64,000 nucleotides of DNA from Bacteroidota bacterium (GCA_018267705.1 JAFDXX010000014.1:1-64000); one strand, 5' to 3'; shown: positions 54,977-63,877, numbered from the stretch's first letter. A program made the numbers and translations. The notes: generated by a model from the sequence alone, not told the origin.

Positions 54977-56968
54977 ATGAAAAAAATAAATTTTAGCTTA
55001 GTTGCACTTTCTGCAGCAGTATTGTTTGCAATGAATAGTTGCAAACCCAAAAATGCCGGAAATGCAGTAAGTGCAGGTGCTGCAGAAAAAGCTTATGTAG
55101 CTCCGGGGCATTATGATGAGTTTTACAATTTTGTATCAGGTGGTTTTAGTGGACAAGTTAGTGTGTATGGATTACCTAGTGGTCGTTTATTAAGAGTTAT
55201 CCCCGTTTTTTCTAATGATCCTCAAAGTGGTTATGGTTATAGTGAAGAAACAAAACCTATGTTAAACACTTCACATGGCTCTATTCCTTGGGATGATCAA
55301 CACCATTTAGCATTATCTCAAACCAATGGCGAAATTGATGGAAGATGGATTTTTGCTAATGCTAACAATACACCACGTGTTGCAAGAATAGATTTAAAAA
55401 CTTTCAACACTACAGAAATTATTGAATTACCAAACAGTGCAGGTAACCATAGCTCACCTTTTATTACAGAAAATACAGAATATGTAGTTGCAGGTACTCG
55501 TTTTAGTGTTCCACCAGATAATGTGAATGGTGATGTTCCCATTAATTCTTACAAACAAAACTTTCAAGGCACTATAAGTTTTATTAAAGTTGATAAAGAA
55601 CATGGCGGAATGGACATTGCTTTCCAATTAAATTGCCCTCCGGTTGATTTTGATTTAAGCCATGCCGGTAAAGGTAAATCTCATGGATGGTTCTTCTTCT
55701 CATGCTATAATACAGAACAAGCTAATACTTTATTAGAAGTAAATGCTTCACAAAGAGATAAAGATTTTATTATGGCTGTAAACTGGAAAAAAGCAGAAGA
55801 ATATTTGAAAGCGGGAAAAGGAAAAAAGATAGCAACAAAATATGTTCACAATGTATATGATGAAGCTACACAAACAGCAAAATCTGAAACTAAAAATGAA
55901 GTAACCGTTTTAGATGTTAAAGAATTAAAAGATATCTGCTACTTTATTCCTTGCCCTAAATCTCCACATGGTTGCGATGTTGATCCTACAGGCGAATACA
56001 TTGTAGGCAGTGGAAAATTAGCAGCATTAATTCCTGTATTCAGTTTCGATAAAATACAAGCGGCTATTGCTAAAAAAGATTATGCCGGCGATTATAACGG
56101 CATTCCGGTTATTAAATATGAATCTGCTTTATATGGCGAAGTTCAAAAACCGGGCTTAGGACCATTACATACAGAGTTTGATGGAAAAGGAAATGCAATT
56201 ACTTCATTCTTTGTTTCATCTGAAATTGTAAAATGGAATATTAAAGATTTAAAAGTAATTGACAGACAACCCACTTTTTACAGTGTAGGCCACTTATGTA
56301 TTCCTGGTGGAGATACTAAAAAACCTAATGCAAAATATGTAATTGCTTATAACAAAATTACAAAAGATCGTTACTTGCCTACAGGGCCCGAACTTAACCA
56401 AAGTGCACAACTGTATGATATTAGCGGAGATAAAATGCAATTAATATTAGACTTCCCAACAACAGGTGAGCCACACTATGCACAAGCAGTATCGGCAGAT
56501 TTAATTAAGAATAATTCAGTAAAATTCTTTAAAATAGATGAAAATAAAAATCCTTATGTAACCAAAGGAGAAGCTGCAAGTAAAGTAGTACGTGAAGGAA
56601 ATAAAGTACATGTTTATATGACAGCAATACGCTCTCATTTTGTACCTGATAATATTGAAGGAATTAAAGTAGGAGATGAAGTTTATTTTCATGTTACCAA
56701 CTTAGAACAAGATTGGGATATACCACATGGCTTTGGTATAAAAGGTGCTCCTAATGCAGAATTATTAATTATGCCTGGAGAAACAAGAACATTAAAATGG
56801 ACACCTGAAAAAACAGGTATTATTCCTATTTATTGTACAGATTTCTGTAGTGCATTACACCAAGAAATGCAAGGCTATGTACGTGTTTCACCTGCAGGTA
56901 GCAATGTTCCGCTATTATTTAGCACAGGTAAAAACATGCCCAAAACCGACTCTTCTCAAAAAAAATAA
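54977..56968 (+). CDS. nosZ: nitrous oxide reductase, Sec-type (clade II)
   Basis: A 663-residue enzyme that reduces N2O to N2. The N-terminal export signal is Sec-type with a lipobox-like MNSC, not a twin-arginine signal; this is the mark of clade II (atypical) NosZ. The seven-bladed propeller supplies CuZ His ligands (DDQHHLALSQTNGEIDG, SPHGCDVDP, GPLHTEF, EPHYAQAV). The C-terminal cupredoxin holds the CuA site Cys620-Cys624-His628-Met631 (CTDFCSALHQEM). All key ligands look present. A strong terminator follows 12 bp after the stop. Confidence 0.97.
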   Translation: MKKINFSLVALSAAVLFAMNSCKPKNAGNAVSAGAAEKAYVAPGHYDEFYNFVSGGFSGQVSVYGLPSGRLLRVIPVFSNDPQSGYGYSEETKPMLNTSHGSIPWDDQHHLALSQTNGEIDGRWIFANANNTPRVARIDLKTFNTTEIIELPNSAGNHSSPFITENTEYVVAGTRFSVPPDNVNGDVPINSYKQNFQGTISFIKVDKEHGGMDIAFQLNCPPVDFDLSHAGKGKSHGWFFFSCYNTEQANTLLEVNASQRDKDFIMAVNWKKAEEYLKAGKGKKIATKYVHNVYDEATQTAKSETKNEVTVLDVKELKDICYFIPCPKSPHGCDVDPTGEYIVGSGKLAALIPVFSFDKIQAAIAKKDYAGDYNGIPVIKYESALYGEVQKPGLGPLHTEFDGKGNAITSFFVSSEIVKWNIKDLKVIDRQPTFYSVGHLCIPGGDTKKPNAKYVIAYNKITKDRYLPTGPELNQSAQLYDISGDKMQLILDFPTTGEPHYAQAVSADLIKNNSVKFFKIDENKNPYVTKGEAASKVVREGNKVHVYMTAIRSHFVPDNIEGIKVGDEVYFHVTNLEQDWDIPHGFGIKGAPNAELLIMPGETRTLKWTPEKTGIIPIYCTDFCSALHQEMQGYVRVSPAGSNVPLLFSTGKNMPKTDSSQKK

Positions 56969-56979
56969 ATTTTAATGCT

Positions 56980-57027
56980 AAAGTGAGCGTGAACGGTTTT
57001 TAAAAAAATCGTTCCCTCACTTTTTTT
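56980..57027 (+). terminator. intra-operon terminator after nosZ
   Basis: The outer stem AAAGTGAG/CTCACTTT (56980-56987 with 57016-57023) and inner stem GAACG/CGTTC close an A/T loop, followed by more Ts. The next nos gene starts 11 bp later with no full-consensus promoter between, so downstream genes probably depend on readthrough. Confidence 0.88.
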
Positions 57028-57037
57028 AATTTCTTAT

Positions 57038-57622
57038 ATGAAAAATAAATTAAAACCTATCAATCGTTTATTAGTTTTAATATGCGGATTAGGATTAATA
57101 GCAGTTTTATTTACTCCAATATGGAGAATTGATTTAGATGCACCACAATATCCTGAAGGATTAAGTTTAAACATTCACGCAAACGGATTAAGAGGAAGCG
57201 TAGATATTGTAAATGGGTTAAACCACTACATAGGAATGCAAACATTGCATAACGAAAATTTTATTGAATTTACAGTGTTACCATACTTAATTGGATTTTT
57301 TGCAGCATTGTTTATTATAGTTGCAATTATAAACAGAAGAAAATTTTTAAATTTTGCTTTCCTACTTTTTGTATTGTTTGGAATAGTTGCTATGATAGAT
57401 TTTTGGAAATGGGAATATAATTATGGCCATAATTTAAGCCCCGATGCACCAATAAAAGTACCAGGAATGGCATACCAACCACCATTAATAGGCTTTAAGC
57501 AGTTACTTAATTTTGGAGCTTATTCAATACCCGATATTGGCGGTTGGATTTTTATTGGAGTGGGTGTAATATTAATGCTATGTGTTTTTACAGAATTCAA
57601 AAAGGCTAAACAAAAATTATAA
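57038..57622 (+). CDS. membrane protein of clade II nos clusters, function unknown
   Basis: A 194-residue protein with four to five hydrophobic helices: one at 8-28, then a periplasmic section with GLSLNIHANGLRGSVDIVNGLNHYIGMQTLHNE (several His), then helices at about 87-105, 108-125 and 165-185 with YNYGHNLSPDAPIKVPGM between. The His-rich loop could bind copper or haem, but this is inference. Its place between nosZ and nosL suggests a role in NosZ maturation or electron supply. The stop overlaps the nosL ATG (TAATG). Confidence 0.75.
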   Translation: MKNKLKPINRLLVLICGLGLIAVLFTPIWRIDLDAPQYPEGLSLNIHANGLRGSVDIVNGLNHYIGMQTLHNENFIEFTVLPYLIGFFAALFIIVAIINRRKFLNFAFLLFVLFGIVAMIDFWKWEYNYGHNLSPDAPIKVPGMAYQPPLIGFKQLLNFGAYSIPDIGGWIFIGVGVILMLCVFTEFKKAKQKL

Positions 57623-58056
57623 TGTTATTTGTAAAAAAAATTTTTATCCTACTTGCAATTATATTTTTTGTTAGCTGTAACTCACAGCCAGAGCCAATTA
57701 TTGTAGGTAAAGATCAATGTTCTTTTTGTAAAATGATGGTAAGTGATGCTAAGTTTGGCGGAGAAATAATTACAACAAAAAATAAGAAATATAAGTTTGA
57801 TGATATGCACTGCATACTTTCTTCATTAAAATCAAAAATGATAGAAGAAAACGAAGTGAAAGATGTATATATAACTGATTTTTCTTCCGCTAATCATCAA
57901 TTAATAAATGTAAAAACAGCTTTGTTGCTACAAAGCAATTTATTAAAAAGCCCAATGGGTGGTAATACTGCTGCATTTGCAACTGAAATTGAAATGAATA
58001 AAATAAAAGAAGAGTATAAAGCCACTATTGTTTCATGGAGCCAATTGATAAAATAA
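57622..58056 (+). CDS. nosL: NosL copper chaperone lipoprotein
   Basis: A 144-residue lipoprotein (lipobox FVSC near residue 19). The NosL copper motif is DQCSFCKMMVSDAKFGGEI, followed by KYKFDDMHCIL, and PMGGNTAAFATE near the C terminus. NosL binds Cu(I) and delivers it to apo-NosZ. The gene shares bases with its upstream neighbour and overlaps nosD by 22 bp, so translation is coupled. Confidence 0.93.
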   Translation: MLFVKKIFILLAIIFFVSCNSQPEPIIVGKDQCSFCKMMVSDAKFGGEIITTKNKKYKFDDMHCILSSLKSKMIEENEVKDVYITDFSSANHQLINVKTALLLQSNLLKSPMGGNTAAFATEIEMNKIKEEYKATIVSWSQLIK

Positions 58057-59288
58057 AAATAATATTTAGTATTGTTCTGTTTATTCTAAGTGCAACTTTT
58101 GGTAAAGCAAAAACAATTAGGGTAGGAGCCAATCAATCAATTAAAACAATAACACAAGCTATTATTGTTGCCAATAAAGGTGATACAATAATGGTAAACA
58201 AAGGTGTATATAAAGAACATAATTTAATTATTGATAAAGAAATTGTTTTAAAAGGAATTGATTTACCTGAGTTAGACGGAGAACATAAATATGAAATTAT
58301 TTCTATTAAAGCCGATAATGTAGTAGTAGATGGTTTTAAAATTCAAAACAGTGGCATATCAAGCATTGTAGATATTGCAGGAATTAAAATTTACAACAAA
58401 CATCATGTTAAAATAATTAATAATATACTGAATGATACTTTCTTCGGAATTTATTCTCAATATGGTATTAACTGTATTATTAAAAACAATATACTAACAG
58501 CACACCAAAAAGAAGAACAGCAAAGCGGAAATGGTATTCATTGTTGGAAGAGCGATAGTATGCAAATTATTGGTAATACAATTACCGGACATAGAGATGG
58601 AATTTATTTTGAGTTTGTTACACACAGTATTATTTTAAAAAATTATTCTTATAAAAATATTCGCTACGGTTTACATTTTATGTTTTCAAATAACGATTCA
58701 TACGTTGCAAATAAATTTGAAAATAATGGATCAGGTGTATCTGTAATGTATTCGCACAACGTACGCATGTTTAGTAATTATTTTAAAGATAATTGGGGTG
58801 ATGCTGCTTACGGAATTTTATTAAAAGAAATTTCAGACAGTTATGTGCAAGGAAATTTTTTTGTAAAAAACACCAGCGGTATTTATATGGAAGGTGCAAC
58901 CAGAATTATTGTAACAAAAAACAGTTTTAAAAACAATGGATGGGCATTAAAAATTCAAGCAAGCTGCATGGATATTGATTTACATGAAAACAATTTTATT
59001 GGTAATACTTTTGATGTGGGCACCAACGGAAATTTAGTATTGAATAAGTTTGACAGAAATTATTGGGATAAATACGATGGATATGATTTAAATAAAGATA
59101 AAATTGGTGATGTTCCTTATAGACCGGTAAGTATGTATTCTATGATTGTAGAAAAATATCCTACAGCTATGATGTTGTTTAGAAGTTTTATAACATCATT
59201 GATGGATAAAACAGAAAAAGTAGTGCCAAGTTTAACACCTGAAAATTTAAAAGACGAACATCCATTAATGAAGCCATTACCATTATGA
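58035..59288 (+). CDS. nosD: NosD, periplasmic maturation protein
   Basis: A 417-residue exported right-handed beta-helix protein of the CASH type. A signal peptide (IIFSIVLFILSATFGKA) is followed by repeated coils with Asn ladders (GFKIQNSGIS, NTITGHRDGIYFEF, NKFENNGSGVSVMYSHN), and by the NosD C-terminal segment YRPVSMYSMIVEKYP. It works with the NosFY ABC transporter in building the copper-sulfide CuZ site. It overlaps nosL (22 bp) and nosF (ATGA). Confidence 0.93.
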   Translation: MEPIDKIKIIFSIVLFILSATFGKAKTIRVGANQSIKTITQAIIVANKGDTIMVNKGVYKEHNLIIDKEIVLKGIDLPELDGEHKYEIISIKADNVVVDGFKIQNSGISSIVDIAGIKIYNKHHVKIINNILNDTFFGIYSQYGINCIIKNNILTAHQKEEQQSGNGIHCWKSDSMQIIGNTITGHRDGIYFEFVTHSIILKNYSYKNIRYGLHFMFSNNDSYVANKFENNGSGVSVMYSHNVRMFSNYFKDNWGDAAYGILLKEISDSYVQGNFFVKNTSGIYMEGATRIIVTKNSFKNNGWALKIQASCMDIDLHENNFIGNTFDVGTNGNLVLNKFDRNYWDKYDGYDLNKDKIGDVPYRPVSMYSMIVEKYPTAMMLFRSFITSLMDKTEKVVPSLTPENLKDEHPLMKPLPL

Positions 59289-59998
59289 TTGAAATTAAAA
59301 ATATATCAAAAAAATTTGGCAAATTAACAGCATTAGATAATGTAACTGCAAATTGTAATGCTGCTGAATGTATTGCTCTTATTGGCCCTAACGGAAGCGG
59401 CAAAACAACTTTAATAAAATCTATTTTAGGAATGGTTGTTCCTAATTCAGGCGAAATTTTTTTCAATAAAAAATCAATTGCTCATCAATGGGATTATCGC
59501 GGATATATTGGGTATATGCCTCAAATTGGCCGTTATCCAGATAATATGACTATTGGTCAAATTATTGATATGATGAAAGATATTAGAAATCATAAAGACA
59601 ACCTCGATGAAACATTAATTAAAAATTTTGAGTTGAAAGAAATGTATCACAAACGTATGCGAACTTTATCTGGCGGAACAAGACAAAAAGTAAGTGCAAC
59701 GTTAGCATTTTTATTTAACCCTCAAGTATTAATATTAGACGAACCCACAGCAGGTTTAGATCCGGTAGCTTCTGAAATATTAAAAGAAAAAATTCTTGAA
59801 GAAAAAAAGAAAGGAAAATTAATTCTCATCACTTCACATGTATTAAGCGAGTTAGATGATTTAGTATCGCAAGTAATATACATGCAAGAAGGCAAATTAA
59901 TTTTTCATAAATCAATTCAACAAGTACATACCGATACAGGTGAAGTAAAACTATCTAAAGCAATAGCAAGAGTAATGAATTATGAACAAAATAATTAA
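59285..59998 (+). CDS. nosF: NosF, ABC transporter ATPase
   Basis: A 237-residue ATPase: Walker A GPNGSGKTTLIKSI, signature LSGGTRQKVS, Walker B LILDEPTAGLDP, H-loop SHVLSEL. It powers the NosDFY complex that prepares the CuZ site of NosZ. It overlaps nosD by 4 bp and nosY by 17 bp. Confidence 0.95.
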   Translation: MIEIKNISKKFGKLTALDNVTANCNAAECIALIGPNGSGKTTLIKSILGMVVPNSGEIFFNKKSIAHQWDYRGYIGYMPQIGRYPDNMTIGQIIDMMKDIRNHKDNLDETLIKNFELKEMYHKRMRTLSGGTRQKVSATLAFLFNPQVLILDEPTAGLDPVASEILKEKILEEKKKGKLILITSHVLSELDDLVSQVIYMQEGKLIFHKSIQQVHTDTGEVKLSKAIARVMNYEQNN

Positions 59999-60749
59999 AT
60001 ACGTTATTACCGATATATTACGAAATAGAATAGTATTGGCTTATATGCTTTGTTTGCTGGTACTTTCCTTTAGTGTATTAAGTTTAGAAGATAATATTAC
60101 AAAAGGCCTTTTAAGTTTATTAAATATTATTCTAATAATTGTACCACTTATTAGCATTATTTTTTCGGCAATATATATTTATAATAGTGCTGAATTTATA
60201 GAACTTTTATTAAGCCAACCACTTAAACGTAAAACCATTTGGTTAAGTTTATTTATAGGTTTAGCTGCTTCTTTATCTATTGCTTTTTTAATTGGAACGG
60301 CATTGCCCATTTTAATTTATGCTTTTTCTGCAACCGGTATAATTATGATTATAGTTGGGTTATTACTAACCATAATTTTTATTGCTATAGCTATGCTGGC
60401 AACTTTATTTGCACGCGATAAAGCTAAAGGAATTGGTGTAAGCATTTTATTGTGGTTATACTTTTCTTTATTGTTTGATGGATTGGTTTTGTTTTTACTT
60501 TTTCAATTTTCCGATTATCCTTTAGAAAAAGTAATGGTAGGCTTAACGGCTTTAAACCCAATAGATCTAGGAAGAATTTTAATTCTATTGAAAATGGATG
60601 TATCTGCATTAATGGGATATACCGGGGCTGTGTTTAAAGATTTTTTTGGAACCAATATGGGCCTTAGCACATCATTTTTAGTAATGTTCTTGTGGATTGT
60701 TATTCCGGTTTGGGTAGCAGTTAAAAAATTTGATAATAAAGATTTGTAA
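59982..60749 (+). CDS. nosY: NosY, ABC transporter permease
   Basis: A 255-residue membrane protein with six helices of the ABC-2 permease type. LLSQPLKRKTIWLSLFIGL after TM2 is the coupling-helix region typical of NosY, and LLWLYFSLLFDGLVLFLLFQF and LVMFLWIVIPVWVAV are the later helices. It anchors NosF and contacts NosD in the periplasm. Its start lies inside nosF. Confidence 0.92.
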   Translation: MNKIIKYVITDILRNRIVLAYMLCLLVLSFSVLSLEDNITKGLLSLLNIILIIVPLISIIFSAIYIYNSAEFIELLLSQPLKRKTIWLSLFIGLAASLSIAFLIGTALPILIYAFSATGIIMIIVGLLLTIIFIAIAMLATLFARDKAKGIGVSILLWLYFSLLFDGLVLFLLFQFSDYPLEKVMVGLTALNPIDLGRILILLKMDVSALMGYTGAVFKDFFGTNMGLSTSFLVMFLWIVIPVWVAVKKFDNKDL

Positions 60750-60790
60750 CCAAATTAATACATTGTTATATAGTATATAATAATTTATTT

Positions 60791-61168
60791 ATGAAAAAAG
60801 ATATCACTTGCCGTGCCGATATAGAATTGCTGATAAACACTTTTTACGAAAAAGTAAAAAAAGATAATTTATTAAGTCAATTTTTTGAAAAAATAAAATG
60901 GGATAGGCATTTAAACATTATGTATGATTTTTGGGAAAATATAATTTTTCAAACAGGCTCGTATGTAGGCAACCCAATGAACATTCATGAAAAACTTGCA
61001 GGGAAAATGCAATTGAATAAAAATGATTTTAAAAGATGGATTAAGTTATTCTTGAAATCTATTGATGAGTTATTTGAAGGCACCAATGCAGATTTAGCAA
61101 GAAATAGAGCTATAAGTATTGCAAGTGTAATGCAAAATAAATTCATAGCTGCCAAGAAAAAAGCATAA
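60791..61168 (+). CDS. group III truncated haemoglobin
   Basis: A 125-residue trHbP-type globin. The N-terminal Asp-Ile-Glu helix is followed by FYEKVKKDNLLSQFF, then WDRHLNIMYDFWENIIFQTGSY and PMNIHEKLAGK, which gives the proximal haem His66. Group III globins lack the glycine motifs of groups I and II. The likely role is binding or detoxifying NO or oxygen to protect NosZ (inference from context). The gene is 41 bp after nosY, the last of the operon; its last codons form part of the terminator stem. Confidence 0.92.
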   Translation: MKKDITCRADIELLINTFYEKVKKDNLLSQFFEKIKWDRHLNIMYDFWENIIFQTGSYVGNPMNIHEKLAGKMQLNKNDFKRWIKLFLKSIDELFEGTNADLARNRAISIASVMQNKFIAAKKKA

Positions 61169-61189
61169 ACCATTTGGTTTATGCTTTTT
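61157..61189 (+). terminator. terminator of the nos operon
   Basis: The stem AAAAAGCATAAACCA/TGGTTTATGCTTTTT overlaps the globin stop codon and ends in Ts on both strands, so it may also end the convergent fasciclin transcript. Confidence 0.92.
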
Positions 61190-61220
61190 CAATTTAAAAA
61201 CAACAAACACACAAAAAGAA

Positions 61221-61787
61221 TTAATTTTTAGGAGGAAGCAATACACCATCAATTACATAAACAATACCGTTTGATGCAGGTACTGTTGCAATTACATTAG
61301 CTACTCCGTTAATTACAATTTTTCCATCTTTCTTTGAAATAGTAACATTTCCACCATTAGCTTCACCAATAGTTTGACCATCTTGTAAAGCATCCGGTTT
61401 GTACACACCAACGGCAACATGATATTGAAGAATATCTGTTAAATCATTTTTCTTTTCAGGTTTTAATAAACCTTCAACTGTGCCTGCAGGTAATTTATTA
61501 AAGGCTTCATTGGTTGGTGCAAATACAGTAAAAGGCCCGGCATTACTTAAAGCATCAACTAATTCTGCAGCTTTAACTGCTGTTACTAAAGTACTGTGGT
61601 CTTTACTTTCAATAGCAACTTGCACAACATTTTTTGCAGACTGATCGTCCTTTACACCAGATTGGCCACTTGCTTTTGTTTCGGTTGCAGCAGGTGTAGA
61701 AACTGTGTTGCTGGCATTATCATTATTGTTACAAGAAACTGTAACTAAGGTTATACATGCCATAAGCGGCAAATAAATCTTTTTCAT
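61221..61787 (-). CDS. fasciclin-domain lipoprotein
   Basis: A 188-residue lipoprotein (lipobox LVTVSCNNND). After a short polar linker, one FAS1 domain covers about residues 50-186, with the H1 motif FTVFAPTNEAFNKLP, then DILQYHVAVG and the H2-like NGIVYVIDGVLLPP. FAS1 domains bind other proteins or ligands at surfaces. A perfect operator palindrome lies 61 bp upstream, which links the gene to the nos island's regulation. Confidence 0.9.
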   Translation of the reverse strand: MKKIYLPLMACITLVTVSCNNNDNASNTVSTPAATETKASGQSGVKDDQSAKNVVQVAIESKDHSTLVTAVKAAELVDALSNAGPFTVFAPTNEAFNKLPAGTVEGLLKPEKKNDLTDILQYHVAVGVYKPDALQDGQTIGEANGGNVTISKKDGKIVINGVANVIATVPASNGIVYVIDGVLLPPKN

Positions 61788-61847
61788 AATAAAATATGTT
61801 TTGGTATAAAATATTTTATGTAAGGTAAAAGCTTATATACCCTTCAT

Positions 61848-61865
61848 TTATGATTGCTGTCATAA
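61848..61865 (-). promoter_or_regulatory. perfect inverted repeat operator TTATGA-N6-TCATAA
   Basis: Perfect 6-bp arms centred at 61856.5, upstream of the fasciclin gene. The minus strand reads TACCTTAC (61827-61820) at the fixed 29.5-36.5 bp offset, 4 of 6 matches to TAnnTTTG. It has the same core as the site before the His-rich membrane protein. Confidence 0.7.
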
Positions 61866-61905
61866 GAAAATAGAATATTCGAATTTCTAAATTTTGAATG
61901 AAGTA

Positions 61906-63753
61906 TTAATTCAATGAAACAAAATCGGGGCGATTAATAAACTGACTGTTATACTTAAAACGCAAATCGGTTGATATAGTAAAATTCCAAGGTGTCATAT
62001 TATTTATGGTAATAGGGTAGTATGTGCAACGAAACTCTATAGTGCCAAAAATTAATGCTTCATTTCTTGTTCTAAAACCTGCACTAATTGAACTGTATAA
62101 GTTTCCGTTAAAAAATACTTCTCCTTTGGGTTTAATATAACTAAGGCTGGTGCCGGCAAAAGGTGCAAAGCCAAATCCTAAAATTTTCCATCGGCTGTAT
62201 AAAACAAATTCATAATTTAAAGTAGCCCTTACAGTTGCATATAAATTAATAATATTGTTATATGATGGAATTCCATAAGTACTGTTTATTCTTAAAGGTT
62301 CATTAAAAGCGGTGTTGAGTTGTTGTGTGTAACTTGCACTAAAAAAATTTCGTTGATACCAACGTGGATTAAAAATTTTTAATCTATCAAATGATTCAAG
62401 GCCTAATAATATACCAATATCTTGTAATGAACCCTGATAAAAATAGCCGCCTGCTTTTGCCGTATAGTTTAAATAACCTTGTCTTTTTGTGAAATAATTT
62501 TTTTGTAAACTTAATCCAACGTATGGGCGATTATTGTTTTCATTGTTACTCCAACCGCTTATTACAGATGCATTATAGCCTTCGGGAACGTCTTCGTTTC
62601 TTCCAAAACCATATATATAATTTGTTTTGTAATACTCTTGTTTGAATAAAGTGAATGAGGCTAAAAGGCTTGTTACATTTGCATATTGATAATTATAAAT
62701 ATTTTCATAAATATCCGGAACCTCAGTAAATTTTATTTTGCTGGCTCTAAATGCAATAAATTCTTTTGCTTTTCTATATGATGTTTCATGCATTAGTTTT
62801 TTCCCGGTTATATTATATCCAACCCATGCATCGTATGAATAGTTGCTATATTTAAAATCTGAATTATATAATGAATCTGATAAATAATAATGATTACTAT
62901 ATTTTCTATGTGCTTCTATGGCTCCCGTCCATAAATAATATGGAGTTGGTAAAGGCAATTCTGCTTTTACATATAAATTGGTTTCATATCTTAATCCGTT
63001 ATTGAAAGCATTGTTTAAATTTTGATATCCTGCGGTAAGATTTACAAATGTTCCATTAATATTTCGTTTTAAATATTCTGCTCCATATCCAAAAACAGGT
63101 ATACGCAGTGGATCACTAAATGTTGAAAATTGCAACCTGTCTCCACTGCCTGATAAATTATCGTCTTGTGCTTGTAAAAACAAAGTTGTGCTCATTACTT
63201 GCCCCGATGCACTTAAAGAAAAAACATCTTTATATAAAACAATTAAATCAATGGTATCGTGATTTTCAGATAAATCTTTTATTAAAATTTTGGCATCTTG
63301 TAAAAAAGGCAGATCGCGTAAGTATCTAACATTGTCTGCTAATAATGTGGGAGATAGTTTGGTTCCTTCTTTAAAAAATAAATTATTTTTTATTGTTTTT
63401 TTTCTGGTGAGAACGTGTAATGTATTTGCGGCTTTTGTAAGAAAATTTTTATTATGAAAAGTGGTATCATTTATTGATTCTCCAAAGTCAATTTCTTTTA
63501 TGTAAATATTTTTTATGAATGCATTGTTGTAAAGAATATAGGGTGAAACGTTTCGTGTTGCAGATAGTATGCTGCTGTCTGTATTATTGTTGTTATCAGG
63601 ATTGGTTGAAATTGCTTTGCCTAATTTGCCAAGCCAGCCTCTTTTTTTTGACAGAAAAAAACTGTCTTCTTTATCTTGTGCATGGCATTGTGTAGCAATT
63701 AAAATATTGCAAATGATAGTAAAATAAATAATATGTTTTGTAAAGCCCAACAA
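61906..63753 (-). CDS. outer-membrane beta-barrel protein with POTRA-like region (BamA/TamA superfamily)
   Basis: A 615-residue exported protein. A signal peptide (ending ATQCHA) is followed by a POTRA-like section at about 80-175 (FFKEGTKLSPTLLADNVRYLRDLPFLQDAKILI), then a barrel of alternating aromatic strands (YFYQGSLQDIGILLGL, RWYQRNFFSASYTQQL). This is the Omp85 layout with one POTRA. The cargo is unknown: it could insert lipoproteins or other outer-membrane proteins. No in-frame ATG exists near the N terminus; TTG at 63753 (or 63750) is the likely start. Confidence 0.7.
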   Translation of the reverse strand: MLGFTKHIIYFTIICNILIATQCHAQDKEDSFFLSKKRGWLGKLGKAISTNPDNNNNTDSSILSATRNVSPYILYNNAFIKNIYIKEIDFGESINDTTFHNKNFLTKAANTLHVLTRKKTIKNNLFFKEGTKLSPTLLADNVRYLRDLPFLQDAKILIKDLSENHDTIDLIVLYKDVFSLSASGQVMSTTLFLQAQDDNLSGSGDRLQFSTFSDPLRIPVFGYGAEYLKRNINGTFVNLTAGYQNLNNAFNNGLRYETNLYVKAELPLPTPYYLWTGAIEAHRKYSNHYYLSDSLYNSDFKYSNYSYDAWVGYNITGKKLMHETSYRKAKEFIAFRASKIKFTEVPDIYENIYNYQYANVTSLLASFTLFKQEYYKTNYIYGFGRNEDVPEGYNASVISGWSNNENNNRPYVGLSLQKNYFTKRQGYLNYTAKAGGYFYQGSLQDIGILLGLESFDRLKIFNPRWYQRNFFSASYTQQLNTAFNEPLRINSTYGIPSYNNIINLYATVRATLNYEFVLYSRWKILGFGFAPFAGTSLSYIKPKGEVFFNGNLYSSISAGFRTRNEALIFGTIEFRCTYYPITINNMTPWNFTISTDLRFKYNSQFINRPDFVSLN

Positions 63754-63801
63754 TAATTTTTTTTGTAAGATAAGTAGTTTAATGTTTTAAAATTGGTAAA
63801 C

Positions 63802-63832
63802 AAAAACCCCGCCTCAATTAATTGAAACGGGG
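63802..63832 (-). terminator. terminator of the adenosylhomocysteinase gene
   Basis: The stem CCCCG/CGGGG extended by TCAATT/AATTGA is followed on the minus strand by five Ts, 45 bp after the ahcY stop. Confidence 0.85.
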
Positions 63833-63877
63833 ATGTGTTTTATTTGTTTATGAAGATTGTTCTTCAATAAATAAAGA

